Shown one piece after another: positions 27,447-35,499 of a stretch of DNA of 64,000 nucleotides. The translations under genes and the position numbers were made by a program. The stretch is from Prevotella melaninogenica (GTDB lineage: Bacteria > Bacteroidota > Bacteroidia > Bacteroidales > Bacteroidaceae): the NCBI RefSeq assembly GCF_018127965.1, contig NZ_CP072349.1, positions 562,001 through 626,000 on the forward strand. The letters run 5' to 3'. Numbering within the stretch: the first letter of the stretch is position 1; each line of letters starts with the position of its first letter. Under the pieces are notes generated by a model. That model ran no database searches and had not been told where the DNA came from. It saw only the letters and a list, made by a program, of their open reading frames with translations.

Positions 27447-29783
27447 ATGGATTTAAAAAGATTTGATTGTAAAAACACATTGATAGATGCGATGCACTCT
27501 GGGATAAATTTATTCGTAGGTGCTGGTTTTTCTGTGTATGCTAAAGACAAAAATGAGAAGAATTTGCCAACAGGTAATAAACTAATAGAAGAATTGCATA
27601 CTATTTTTGGATCTGGACAGCAAGATTTAGCAAGGTATTGCTCTGTTATGGAAAAAAAGAATAAAACGGCACTAATAGATTATTTGACAAAAAGATTTAG
27701 GGTCTCAAGCTATGACAAATGCTACTTAAATCTTAATTTAATTAATCTAAAAGGAGTATATACAACAAATATTGATGACTTGATTCCCCAGATTATAGAG
27801 AAAAGTGATTCTAGATATGTTAATTACCAACATACAAATGGTGATTGTATAGATGAGCGTGGCGTAAACTATCTTCCGCTCCATGGGTATGTGCAGAATC
27901 CAGAAAGAGGGTATGTTTTCAGTGTAGAAAAGATAGCCAATATATTTAATCAAGCAACAAGAATATGGTCATATCTATCTGCTGCTCTTGAGAAATATCC
28001 AACCGTGTTTATTGGATATGGATTAAATGATGCTGGTGTTATAGAGGCAATTACCTCTGAGCAGACTTTTCAAAATGCCCAAAAATCGAAGTGGATAGTT
28101 TTATATAATCCTACGAAAGATGATATAGAATATTTTGAAAGTATGGGCTTTAATATTATCATTGCGGATACAAAAGAATTTTTAGGTGCAATTGAAACTT
28201 TTGATGAATGGGATAATATAAAAGCTAATCAGAGCAAGGATATAGAAAAATTGTTACCTGCTAATATTATACCTAAAGATACACGGGGACAAATTCAGCG
28301 TCCAATAGAGGAATTTTATAGGGGGCTTCCTCCAAAATGGACTGATATATTGAGAAATGTTATATATAAAACCTCTCACTATAAAAACATTGAAGATTCA
28401 ATTTTTAATAGGCAAAAAGGTACTATTATCATAGGCTCTCCTATCTCTGGGAAAACAACTCTTTCGATGCAAGTTGGTTATTTTATACAATATAGTGGGG
28501 TCAAATTATTTTTTACAGATTTAAATCAAGGAAGAGCTAACTATATATCAAAAATTATAGGGAATAAAAACGCACTTTTAATTGTAGAAAATTTTACGGA
28601 TGATATACAAGCTTTTATGACGCTAAAGGCACTTCCTAATGTAAAACTTGTAGGTGTTGATAGAAGTCATAATTTTGGTTATGTGAGCCATTTAATAGAT
28701 AAAAATAGATTTGATATTATAAATGTCACCCCATTAACAGAATTTGATATTCAAGGTATTATTGATACCATTCCTGATGGGATAAGAAAGTCCGAGGCAG
28801 AGATAAGGAAAAGTAAGCCCCGTGATATGGATGAATCTATCTTTGAGTTTGTTATTAGGTATATAAAAGGAGAAAGTGTGAAAAATAGATATAAGAATTT
28901 TATCGATAAATTAGAGATAGATGACATAGCTTTAGCAGAATTTTTAGTTTTATGTGCTTATATGCATGCGGCAAGAGTGCCATTATCAATGGAAGTTGCT
29001 TATAGTTATTTTGATGATTTTTCTTACTCTGATGTTATTGATATGAGAGATCAATTAGCTGATTTTCTTAAAGAAGATGATGCTGAAGAGCTCGCTCAAA
29101 ATAATATAAATGGTTATAGACCACGTTCATCGATTACTTCTGATGCAATATTAGCCTACGTATCACCTGTGTTGCTTGCAAAAGTTTTAAACACCTTAAT
29201 AGATAATGTGTCTTATGTAAAAATATGTAATTTTAAGACATTTAGGAAATGGGCATTTGACAAGGTGTTAATGTCAAAAGCTTTTCCTAATTGGGAGGAA
29301 GGGAAGAATTTCTACGAGAAGGCTTTTTTGTTTGATAACAAAAATCCTTATGTCTTACAACAAGGAGCATTGTATCTTTCTTCTAAACAAAAGTATCAAG
29401 AAGCCTTTGATTGGATTGATAAGGCAAAGATTCTAACGAATGATAGGCAATTTTCTATAAGAAACTCTCACGCAATAATTATGTTTGAGGCTAACTATAA
29501 TATAAAGACCGATGAAGCAGAAGATCAATTAGATAGAAGTATGGAAATACTTCACAAATGTTTTAATGATGACATGCGTAAAACTTTTCATGCCAAGACT
29601 TATGCAGATCAAGCTTTACGATATTATAAGAAGTATAATAATCCTAAATCGATAGAATATTTACGACAATCTTTAGTATGGCTTGAGCAAGAAAGGAATG
29701 CAAACACTTGGGCTTTTGATTTGAAATCGTATATAAATAAAGTCCGTGATGCTCTAAGAATAGCTGGGCAAAAGATTAGTTGA
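27447..29783 (+). CDS. SIR2-STAND protein, probable antiphage NADase (Avs5-like)
   Basis: 778 residues. An N-terminal SIR2 domain (about 1-250) shows the NAD-binding and catalytic signatures GAGFS (25-29), TTNID (106-110), LHG (145-147) and GYGLND (190-195). A P-loop NTPase follows with Walker A GSPISGKTT (330-338) and Walker B LLIVEN (377-382). The C-terminal half is helical with TPR-like repeats (AFLFDNKNPYVLQQGALYL and similar), the usual sensor part of STAND proteins. Known SIR2-STAND and other SIR2 defence proteins are triggered by phage parts and destroy NAD+, halting the infected cell. That this one does so is inference from architecture. The gene is clearly more AT-rich than its neighbours, sits among decayed genes next to an IS, and is likely acquired. 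Confidence 0.82.
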   Translation: MDLKRFDCKNTLIDAMHSGINLFVGAGFSVYAKDKNEKNLPTGNKLIEELHTIFGSGQQDLARYCSVMEKKNKTALIDYLTKRFRVSSYDKCYLNLNLINLKGVYTTNIDDLIPQIIEKSDSRYVNYQHTNGDCIDERGVNYLPLHGYVQNPERGYVFSVEKIANIFNQATRIWSYLSAALEKYPTVFIGYGLNDAGVIEAITSEQTFQNAQKSKWIVLYNPTKDDIEYFESMGFNIIIADTKEFLGAIETFDEWDNIKANQSKDIEKLLPANIIPKDTRGQIQRPIEEFYRGLPPKWTDILRNVIYKTSHYKNIEDSIFNRQKGTIIIGSPISGKTTLSMQVGYFIQYSGVKLFFTDLNQGRANYISKIIGNKNALLIVENFTDDIQAFMTLKALPNVKLVGVDRSHNFGYVSHLIDKNRFDIINVTPLTEFDIQGIIDTIPDGIRKSEAEIRKSKPRDMDESIFEFVIRYIKGESVKNRYKNFIDKLEIDDIALAEFLVLCAYMHAARVPLSMEVAYSYFDDFSYSDVIDMRDQLADFLKEDDAEELAQNNINGYRPRSSITSDAILAYVSPVLLAKVLNTLIDNVSYVKICNFKTFRKWAFDKVLMSKAFPNWEEGKNFYEKAFLFDNKNPYVLQQGALYLSSKQKYQEAFDWIDKAKILTNDRQFSIRNSHAIIMFEANYNIKTDEAEDQLDRSMEILHKCFNDDMRKTFHAKTYADQALRYYKKYNNPKSIEYLRQSLVWLEQERNANTWAFDLKSYINKVRDALRIAGQKIS

Positions 29784-29922
29784 TGTTTAGTAATAATATC
29801 CAAGATGTTTGCTAATCAATACTACTCAAATTGAGGAAACATTTTTGTACTGTAAGAATGTAATGCACTGATAATCAGCTTAGGCTAAGTTTGAGGAAGA
29901 AAACTATAATAACACATAAACA

Positions 29923-29960
29923 AACCCGCAGCAACCATCCAGTTGCTGCGGGTTGTTTTG
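29923..29960. terminator. Bidirectional terminator between the SIR2 gene and the fucosidase gene
   Basis: Perfect 13-bp stem AACCCGCAGCAAC/GTTGCTGCGGGTT with a 6-nt loop (29923-29935, 29942-29954); T-rich tails on both strands between convergent genes. Confidence 0.85.
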
Positions 29961-29978
29961 CATATTAATAATACTCTA

Positions 29979-31280
29979 TTACAACGTCAACTCAACGATA
30001 TAATCAATGTCAGTGGGGACGGTGTCGAAGTTGAGGGTGATGCCGTTGCCAGTTTTTGTGAAGTTGACACGTTTGTTGGTGCCAAAGACGGTGGCAGACT
30101 TGATTTTGTGGTTGCCAGTAGGGATGAAGAGGCTGGAGTCCATACAGTTTAGGATGTGGATGTAGAGTTTGTTACCACGCTGTGTACTTACTCCCCATTC
30201 ATGTGGCCCAACGATGCCGCCACGAGTGCCGTAGATGGTTTCACCATATTTGTTCAGCCATTCACCGATAGCCTGAAGGCGGTTGAGGGCAAGTTCGGGA
30301 AGGGCACCACCTGGTTCAGGACCGATGTTGAGGAGGAGGTTGGCATTCTTACCAGCAGCACGAACAAGCATCTGAATCAGCTCCTTTGGTGATTTGTAGA
30401 GGGTGTCAGTGATGTTGTAACCCCAATGCTCGTTGATGGTCTGGCATGATTCTAATGGTAGGCGACCGATGCTCTGACCAGAGAGACCAGCCTTGTTTTC
30501 ACCCGGTAAGTCACGTTCGAAGATTTGGATATCCTCGCCAGGGAAAGGAGTATGATGGTGGTTGTTAGCGACGAGGCACTGTGGCTGTAGTTTATGAATC
30601 ATTGCATACTGCTCCTCCAACTGCCAATCGAAAGGTTTTGCATCGCTGTCATGATCCCACCAGCCATCAAACCAGATTGCTCCCACCTTCCCATAGTTGG
30701 TGAGCAATTCCGTCAACTGCGTGTTCATAAACTTATAGTAGCTTGCCCAGTCAGCCTTCTCTTTTGGTCTACCAGTTCCAGTTCCAGTTCTTCCCACTGG
30801 ATAGTCTTCGCGTCCCCAGTCAAGGTGAGAATAGTAAAGATGCAACTTGATACCATTACGTTGACAAGCATCAGCCATTTCTTTTATGATGTCACGTTTG
30901 AAAGGAGTACCATCAACGGAATTATACGTGCTGGTAGCTGTTTTAAAGAGTGAGAATCCATCGTGGTGACGTGTCGTAATGGTGATATACTTTGCACCAG
31001 CAGCTTTGATAGCTTTCACCCAAGCATCCGCATCAAACTCTGAAGGATAGAACGTCTTTGCCAACTTAGGATATTCCTTATAGTTGATATCCCTGTTGGT
31101 CATAATCCATTCGGTAGTACCCATCATTGAGTAGAGTCCCCAATGCAGAAAGATACCAAACTTCTCGTCTTGAAACTGTTCGCGTGCTTTAAGATTCTCA
31201 GCCGTTGGATGATAAGTCTCTTGTGCCATACCGACATAACTTGCCAGCAGTGTTGCGATTAAAAGTAGAGTCTTCTTCAT
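29979..31280 (-). CDS. Alpha-L-fucosidase, glycoside hydrolase family 29
   Basis: 433 residues from the ATG at 31280; the frame runs further upstream, but only this start begins with a signal peptide (MKKTLLLIATLLASYVGMAQ). The enzyme removes alpha-linked L-fucose from glycans such as mucin or host glycoproteins, in the periplasm or at the surface. GH29 features: KFGIFLHWGLYS, HHDGFSLF, and the nucleophile Asp205 in VGAIWFDGWW. The C-terminal region is a short beta-sandwich without extra binding modules. There is no SusC/SusD pair or regulator nearby, so it is not part of a visible polysaccharide locus. It faces the SIR2 gene across a bidirectional terminator. Confidence 0.93.
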   Translation of the reverse strand: MKKTLLLIATLLASYVGMAQETYHPTAENLKAREQFQDEKFGIFLHWGLYSMMGTTEWIMTNRDINYKEYPKLAKTFYPSEFDADAWVKAIKAAGAKYITITTRHHDGFSLFKTATSTYNSVDGTPFKRDIIKEMADACQRNGIKLHLYYSHLDWGREDYPVGRTGTGTGRPKEKADWASYYKFMNTQLTELLTNYGKVGAIWFDGWWDHDSDAKPFDWQLEEQYAMIHKLQPQCLVANNHHHTPFPGEDIQIFERDLPGENKAGLSGQSIGRLPLESCQTINEHWGYNITDTLYKSPKELIQMLVRAAGKNANLLLNIGPEPGGALPELALNRLQAIGEWLNKYGETIYGTRGGIVGPHEWGVSTQRGNKLYIHILNCMDSSLFIPTGNHKIKSATVFGTNKRVNFTKTGNGITLNFDTVPTDIDYIVELTL

Positions 31281-31400
31281 GTAAGAATTTTGTTGTTTAG
31301 ATTTTGAGTACAAAGATAATAAAACTACAGCAGATAATGCCCCACTTAGTAAAGAAAGTGTAGGTAGAAGCATGGGGTAGGGTGGTGTTATGAAGAAAAC

Positions 31401-32414
31401 TTAGTCAGTTGGTTGTTGTGTCGGTGGATTCAAGAATGTATAAATATCTTCTTTCAATCTTAGGAATGGTTCAGCGTTTGTATAACCTACATTGCGACGG
31501 AGCATAGGGATAATCGCCTCCGTACTATGACCATAACTTGACAGTTCGTTGCGACGTTGCGTATCGTGTACTGCATTGCGGTTAATCTCGTCTTCACGTT
31601 CACGCACAAGAAGGTCGCATACCCGCTTCAAGACTGGTACGATGATATTATCAAAGAGATGATGACCTTGTATATATAAGTAGGTTGTTGAAGGTGTAAC
31701 ACCTAAGGAACGCAGTTCGTCTTTTAGTTTTAGATAGCTTTCCTTTGCGTTCGGATTCTCCTTTTGCAGTTGTCGTACACGCATCTGCACCTTATGGCGC
31801 AGCCGTTGAATACATTCAGTTGCCCCTTGCAGAGAGAACTTACCAATCTCCACAACTCGATTAAAGTCGGAGATGGTAAATCGTCGATGAATACCTTGGC
31901 GATAATGCCAGATACTCCAGACAAAGAGGGGATGTATACTCTCACTGTATAGCTTTAGGAACTCTTCGAAATTAAAGATAGAATGGTCGTTGAGCGTTAC
32001 TGCTACTGTCACATCATGTAGGCTCGGTGCATAGCATTGTAGGTTTTCAATGGCATAAGCATACGTATGGAAAACGTATGGATTTTTATTTACTTCATCG
32101 GATAGTGGGGTAGTTCCTTGTAGTAGATAGTCATAATCAGCATCCACGCAAGCAATCATGTTCTCACCAATATTCTGAGAAACGAGGTTCATCAAGACCG
32201 ACCGCTTGCCCTTGGTAAGGTTTAATCGCGATGGTAACATCACTTCAAAGTAACATTCCTCGTTCTCAAAACCGCTTAAGACAGTGCGCCAAAAGAAGAT
32301 ATCGTCATACGCTTCCACATATGCGATAATCTTTCTCCGTGCTCGCTTACCATTCAATCGGTTCGCTGCATCAATATAAGCCGATGATAGGTTGTCGCTC
32401 AGTCTTTTTCCCAT
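31401..32414 (-). CDS. DUF4435 TOPRIM protein (AriB-like partner of a PARIS-type pair)
   Basis: 337 residues. The N-terminal third is a TOPRIM-like nuclease fold: IIAYVEAYDDIFFW gives the catalytic Glu34, and MIACVDADYDYLL gives Asp91 and Asp93. This is the layout of DUF4435 and of AriB of the PARIS antiphage system. The rest is helical with many basic residues. It lies 19 bp after the AAA ATPase gene in the same direction, so the two form one operon. In PARIS, the ATPase AriA holds and releases the DUF4435 effector, which then cleaves host tRNA when a phage anti-restriction protein is sensed. Transfer of that role to this pair is inference; the pair may also be a related OLD-like housekeeping module. 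Confidence 0.78.
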   Translation of the reverse strand: MGKRLSDNLSSAYIDAANRLNGKRARRKIIAYVEAYDDIFFWRTVLSGFENEECYFEVMLPSRLNLTKGKRSVLMNLVSQNIGENMIACVDADYDYLLQGTTPLSDEVNKNPYVFHTYAYAIENLQCYAPSLHDVTVAVTLNDHSIFNFEEFLKLYSESIHPLFVWSIWHYRQGIHRRFTISDFNRVVEIGKFSLQGATECIQRLRHKVQMRVRQLQKENPNAKESYLKLKDELRSLGVTPSTTYLYIQGHHLFDNIIVPVLKRVCDLLVREREDEINRNAVHDTQRRNELSSYGHSTEAIIPMLRRNVGYTNAEPFLRLKEDIYTFLNPPTQQPTD

Positions 32415-32433
32415 TGCTCCCTCCTTCAGACAA

Positions 32434-33252
32434 TCATTTATCGGTTATGTCCGTAACTTCTGTTACACGGTCAATCCATCCGTTCATGATGACAGCCGGA
32501 CTGTGGGTTGTGAGGATAATCTGAACATTCGGATTCAGTTCTAAGATGAGGTCGATTAAGCGTTTCTGCCATTCTATATGCAGACTCACCTCTGGCTCGT
32601 CCATAAAGAGAACGTAATGCTCATTGTCTTCTACCAATACGGTCAGCAGGATAACCAAAATCTGCTTCTCACCACTTGACAGCTGATAAGGAGCCAGTAC
32701 CTCACCGAGTGATGAGAACTTTATCTCATTCTCTGAGCGAATAATCTTCTTACCAGTTTCGGTGAAGAGGTCGTCTAAGATGTCTTGAAAGCGTTTTTTA
32801 GGTTGAGAAATCTGCTGCGCCTTCTCTGCAGCATCTGCCTCACCACTTTGTAAGGTCTCGATGATACGATTACCGATGTTCACCTGATAGTCAAGATACT
32901 TGCGTTGAAGTTGGAAAAGCTGCCAATCAAGTTCTGTAACAAGATCGACGTTAATCTTGCTAATACTATCCGAGTTCATCAGTGGACGGTCAAACGAGCG
33001 GATAATATCATAACGTATCCACCGCGCATCATTAGGACTTACCTTTAGTCGGACACCCTTCAGTGAATGGCTGGGGAACTCACCACCTTGCGACAGACTG
33101 CGTATCACCTTATTAAGTATGGTACTCTTCCCGACACCATTGATACCACTGAGGATATTCACCTGCCGGTCCAGTGTCCAACGGATATGTTTCTTCCCGC
33201 TCCAAAGCGAGTCAATCTCAATCTCTTCTATGTAATCTGCGTATTTCTGCAT
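32434..33252 (-). CDS. ABC-type AAA ATPase (AriA-like partner of DUF4435)
   Basis: 272 residues. Motifs: Walker A SGINGVGKST (35-44), ABC signature LSSGEKQ (191-197), Walker B YVLFMDEP (213-220) and H-loop TTHSP (248-252). It belongs to the AAA15/OLD-like, SMC-related group that drives effector nucleases. It is short, with only a modest helical insertion (about 100-170), compared with larger PARIS AriA proteins. It is the first gene of a two-gene operon with the DUF4435 protein, and is divergent from cysK across a 194-bp promoter region. The function as a phage sensor is inferred from the pairing, not shown by sequence. Confidence 0.8.
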   Translation of the reverse strand: MQKYADYIEEIEIDSLWSGKKHIRWTLDRQVNILSGINGVGKSTILNKVIRSLSQGGEFPSHSLKGVRLKVSPNDARWIRYDIIRSFDRPLMNSDSISKINVDLVTELDWQLFQLQRKYLDYQVNIGNRIIETLQSGEADAAEKAQQISQPKKRFQDILDDLFTETGKKIIRSENEIKFSSLGEVLAPYQLSSGEKQILVILLTVLVEDNEHYVLFMDEPEVSLHIEWQKRLIDLILELNPNVQIILTTHSPAVIMNGWIDRVTEVTDITDK

Positions 33253-33397
33253 ACTCGTAGATATTGTGACAATCGTAGTGCAAATATAAGGAATTTTGCG
33301 TTAATGGCAATAAGAATGCTTTATTTTAATACAAATACCACGTTTGTGGTATGCTAAATAACATAAAGAGAGTATTTCAGATGTTGGTAAATGTCCG

Positions 33398-33405
33398 TAC
33401 CTTTG
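33398..33405 (+). promoter_or_regulatory. -7 promoter element of cysK
   Basis: TACCTTTG, 41 bp before the start codon; TTTC is found 19 bp upstream at the -33 position. Confidence 0.6.
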
Positions 33406-33446
33406 CATCCGTAAACAATTAGTAAGAAATCAAAACTCAAAAGAAT

Positions 33447-34394
33447 ATGGCAAAGGTAGTAAACAAACTCACAGAACTTATCGGTAATACACCACTGTTA
33501 GCACTTAATAAATTCTCTGCAGAAAGAGGACTCAAAACTCCTGTTCTTGCAAAGGTAGAGTATTTCAATCCTGGTGGTAGTGTGAAGGATCGTATAGCAT
33601 TGGCTATGATAGAGGATGCTGAGGCTAAGGGACTCTTAAAGCCAGGATCTACAATCATTGAGCCAACCAGTGGAAATACAGGCGTTGGCTTGGCTTTGGT
33701 GTCTGCAGTGAAGGGTTATAAGCTTATTCTCACTATGCCAGAGACCATGAGTGTGGAGCGTCGCAACCTTGTAAAGGCTTACGGTGCTACGGTGAAGTTG
33801 ACAAGTGGAAAGGATGGTATGAAGGGTGCTATCAAGGCTGCAGAGGAGTTGAAAGATTCTATTCCAGGTAGTATTATCCTTCAGCAGTTCGAGAATCAGG
33901 CTAATCCAGAACGTCACTATCTTACTACTGGCCCTGAGATTTGGCGCGATACAGATGGTAAGGTTGATGTGTTTGTAGCTGGTGTAGGTACTGGCGGTAC
34001 GGTGAGTGGTATCGGTCGCTACCTTAAGGAGCAGAATCCTGATGTGAAGGTTATTGCTGTTGAGCCAACTTCATCTCCTGTATTGAGTGGTGGCGAGAGT
34101 GGACCACATAAGATTCAGGGTATTGGTGCAGGCTTCGTGCCAAATACTTACAATAGTAAGTATATTGATGAGATATTCCAAGTAGAGAATGATCAGGCTA
34201 TCCTTGCTGGTCGTCAGTTGGCACAACAAGAAGGTTTGTTGGTTGGTATTTCTTCTGGTGCAGCTGCTTTTGCAGCTACTGAGATTGCTAAGCGTCCTGA
34301 GAATGCAGGTAAGACCATCGTAACCTTGCTGCCAGATACAGGCGAGCGTTATCTCTCAACAGTGCTTTACGCCTTTGACGAGTATCCTCTTTAG
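33447..34394 (+). CDS. cysK: Cysteine synthase A (O-acetylserine sulfhydrylase)
   Basis: 315 residues; makes L-cysteine from O-acetylserine and sulfide with pyridoxal phosphate in the cytoplasm. PLP lysine K47 lies in [11 protein letters not shown]; the substrate loop [10 protein letters not shown] and phosphate-binding [10 protein letters not shown] are intact. The C-terminal [11 protein letters not shown] is typical of CysK. Length is normal. The gene is alone, with its own promoter and terminator, divergent from the AAA/DUF4435 operon. Confidence 0.97.
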   Translation: MAKVVNKLTELIGNTPLLALNKFSAERGLKTPVLAKVEYFNPGGSVKDRIALAMIEDAEAKGLLKPGSTIIEPTSGNTGVGLALVSAVKGYKLILTMPETMSVERRNLVKAYGATVKLTSGKDGMKGAIKAAEELKDSIPGSIILQQFENQANPERHYLTTGPEIWRDTDGKVDVFVAGVGTGGTVSGIGRYLKEQNPDVKVIAVEPTSSPVLSGGESGPHKIQGIGAGFVPNTYNSKYIDEIFQVENDQAILAGRQLAQQEGLLVGISSGAAAFAATEIAKRPENAGKTIVTLLPDTGERYLSTVLYAFDEYPL

Positions 34395-34422
34395 TATTTT
34401 CCAAATTCTAAGATACTTTCCC

Positions 34423-34465
34423 AACAGACTGCTTTTGTCCTTAAGACACGGCAGTCTGTTTTTGT
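34423..34465 (+). terminator. Terminator of cysK
   Basis: 10-bp stem AACAGACTGC/GCAGTCTGTT (34423-34432 with 34451-34460), followed by TTTG. Confidence 0.75.
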
Positions 34466-34630
34466 CTTTAGGTAGGAAGATAATGCTTTTATAGTTTGAT
34501 AAATACTATTTTGATGTGCGAAAATGTTTTACACAAATGGGACTTTAACTCCTATTGATACTGTAAAATAATGCTTTAGTTCTCCTCTCCGTAACCTTCA
34601 GATTATCAGATGATTGAAAAATTGTAAAAG

Positions 34631-34740
34631 AAAAGGCGCTTATTAGGCTTCTTAAAGGGCGTTAGTAACACCTCAAAAGGGCATCTTTTGCAAGCCAAAA
34701 GGGCGTTAATTTGAATGCAGAAGGTGCTTGATTAAAAACG
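34631..34740. repeat. Array of five 22-bp units, AAAAGGGCGTTA-type
   Basis: Units begin at 34631, 34653, 34675, 34697 and 34719, a strict 22-bp step. Each starts with a variant of AAAAGGGCGTTA followed by about 10 variable bases. It is in the 458-bp gap between cysK and the DUF1016 remnant (34395-34852), which otherwise holds only the cysK terminator. Confidence 0.65.
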
Positions 34741-34852
34741 AGGAGTAGAAAAATTATTACATTTTAGACAAATATCTTCTCCATTCTTTCCTTTTGGAGA
34801 GAGTGGAGAAGAGCTTTCTTTATTATTTTTGTAAGAGGAAGGTTTGCTTCTG

Positions 34853-35272
34853 TCAAGTGTTCTGAACGCTCCACATCTCCTTTGATGCTGCTTCAAGATA
34901 CCATCGCATAGCAGTCTCGTCGTCTATGCGTAGGACCTTGAAAATATGTGTCCAAGTGAGATTTGGAAATCGCGATTTCCAAATCTCATAGTCATCAATA
35001 AGAAGATAAAACCTACGAAAGGAACGAAGGTACCTTGAACTAAAGCCTTTACCATAGGTATGGGTTAACTGTGTTGAGAGATTATTGATAATCTCTTCGC
35101 CATATTCAGCACGTTCTTTACCACTTTGTTCTTCTTCAACAATACGTTTCCCTATGTTCCAATAGGTTTCTATCATTGATTTGTTGACAGCGGCATAAGC
35201 CTGTTGACGTCCTTGCTCGATGATGCCATAGACATCACTGAATAAGTTTGATGATGTTAATTTATTGTTCAT
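34853..35272 (-). pseudogene. DUF1016 (YhcG-type nuclease) N-terminal remnant
   Basis: 139 residues matching the N-terminal domain of DUF1016 proteins: VNKSMIETYWNIGKRIVEEEQ, YGKGFSSRYLRSFRRFY, LTWTHIFKVLRI, then AASKEMWSVQNT-stop. The usual continuation is MWSVRTLDR; in the next frame the DNA still reads RTLDR, so one extra base (C) breaks the gene near 34872. The reading then leaves the family entirely, with no C-terminal PD-(D/E)XK domain. It is both frameshifted and truncated, so this is a genuine remnant and not only a sequencing slip. Confidence 0.75.
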
Positions 35273-35390
35273 GTTTAGTCATTTATTATGTTGTTCTTAA
35301 TAGATTTCATAGGTTTTATTGGTTATAAGGAAAAGAAGCTGATTCAACTTCTTTCCCCAATGTTGTATTTTTCCTTTCAGAAAGTTGTCT

Positions 35391-35450
35391 TACCTTGTTA
35401 GACTAAACTTTAGGCTTGCATTAAAGTTGCGTTTGGTAGTGCGGATATGT
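35391..35450 (-). pseudogene. Duplicated C-terminal scrap of sprA
   Basis: On the minus strand the last about 58 bases encode FNASLKFSLTR-stop, aligned with the true SprA ending FGVSLRLSLTR-stop 110 bp upstream, with one 1-nt gap. It is a partial duplication of the 3' end of sprA. Confidence 0.55.
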
Positions 35451-35461
35451 ATACAAGTCAT

Positions 35462-35485
35462 ATTTTGCAATCGTGGTTGCAAAAT
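35462..35485 (-). terminator. Hairpin after sprA
   Basis: 9-bp stem ATTTTGCAA/TTGCAAAAT with a 6-nt loop, 15 bp after the sprA stop codon. The tail is weak. Confidence 0.4.
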
Positions 35486-35499
35486 TGTAATCTCTTAGT

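Noticed and set aside
31281..31373. 31-codon N-terminal extension of the fucosidase
   Set aside because: The signal peptide begins at 31280; the upstream codons are non-coding in character.
34631..34740. 22-bp array as a CRISPR
   Set aside because: The conserved part is only about 12 bp, with about 10 variable bases; too short for repeats and spacers.
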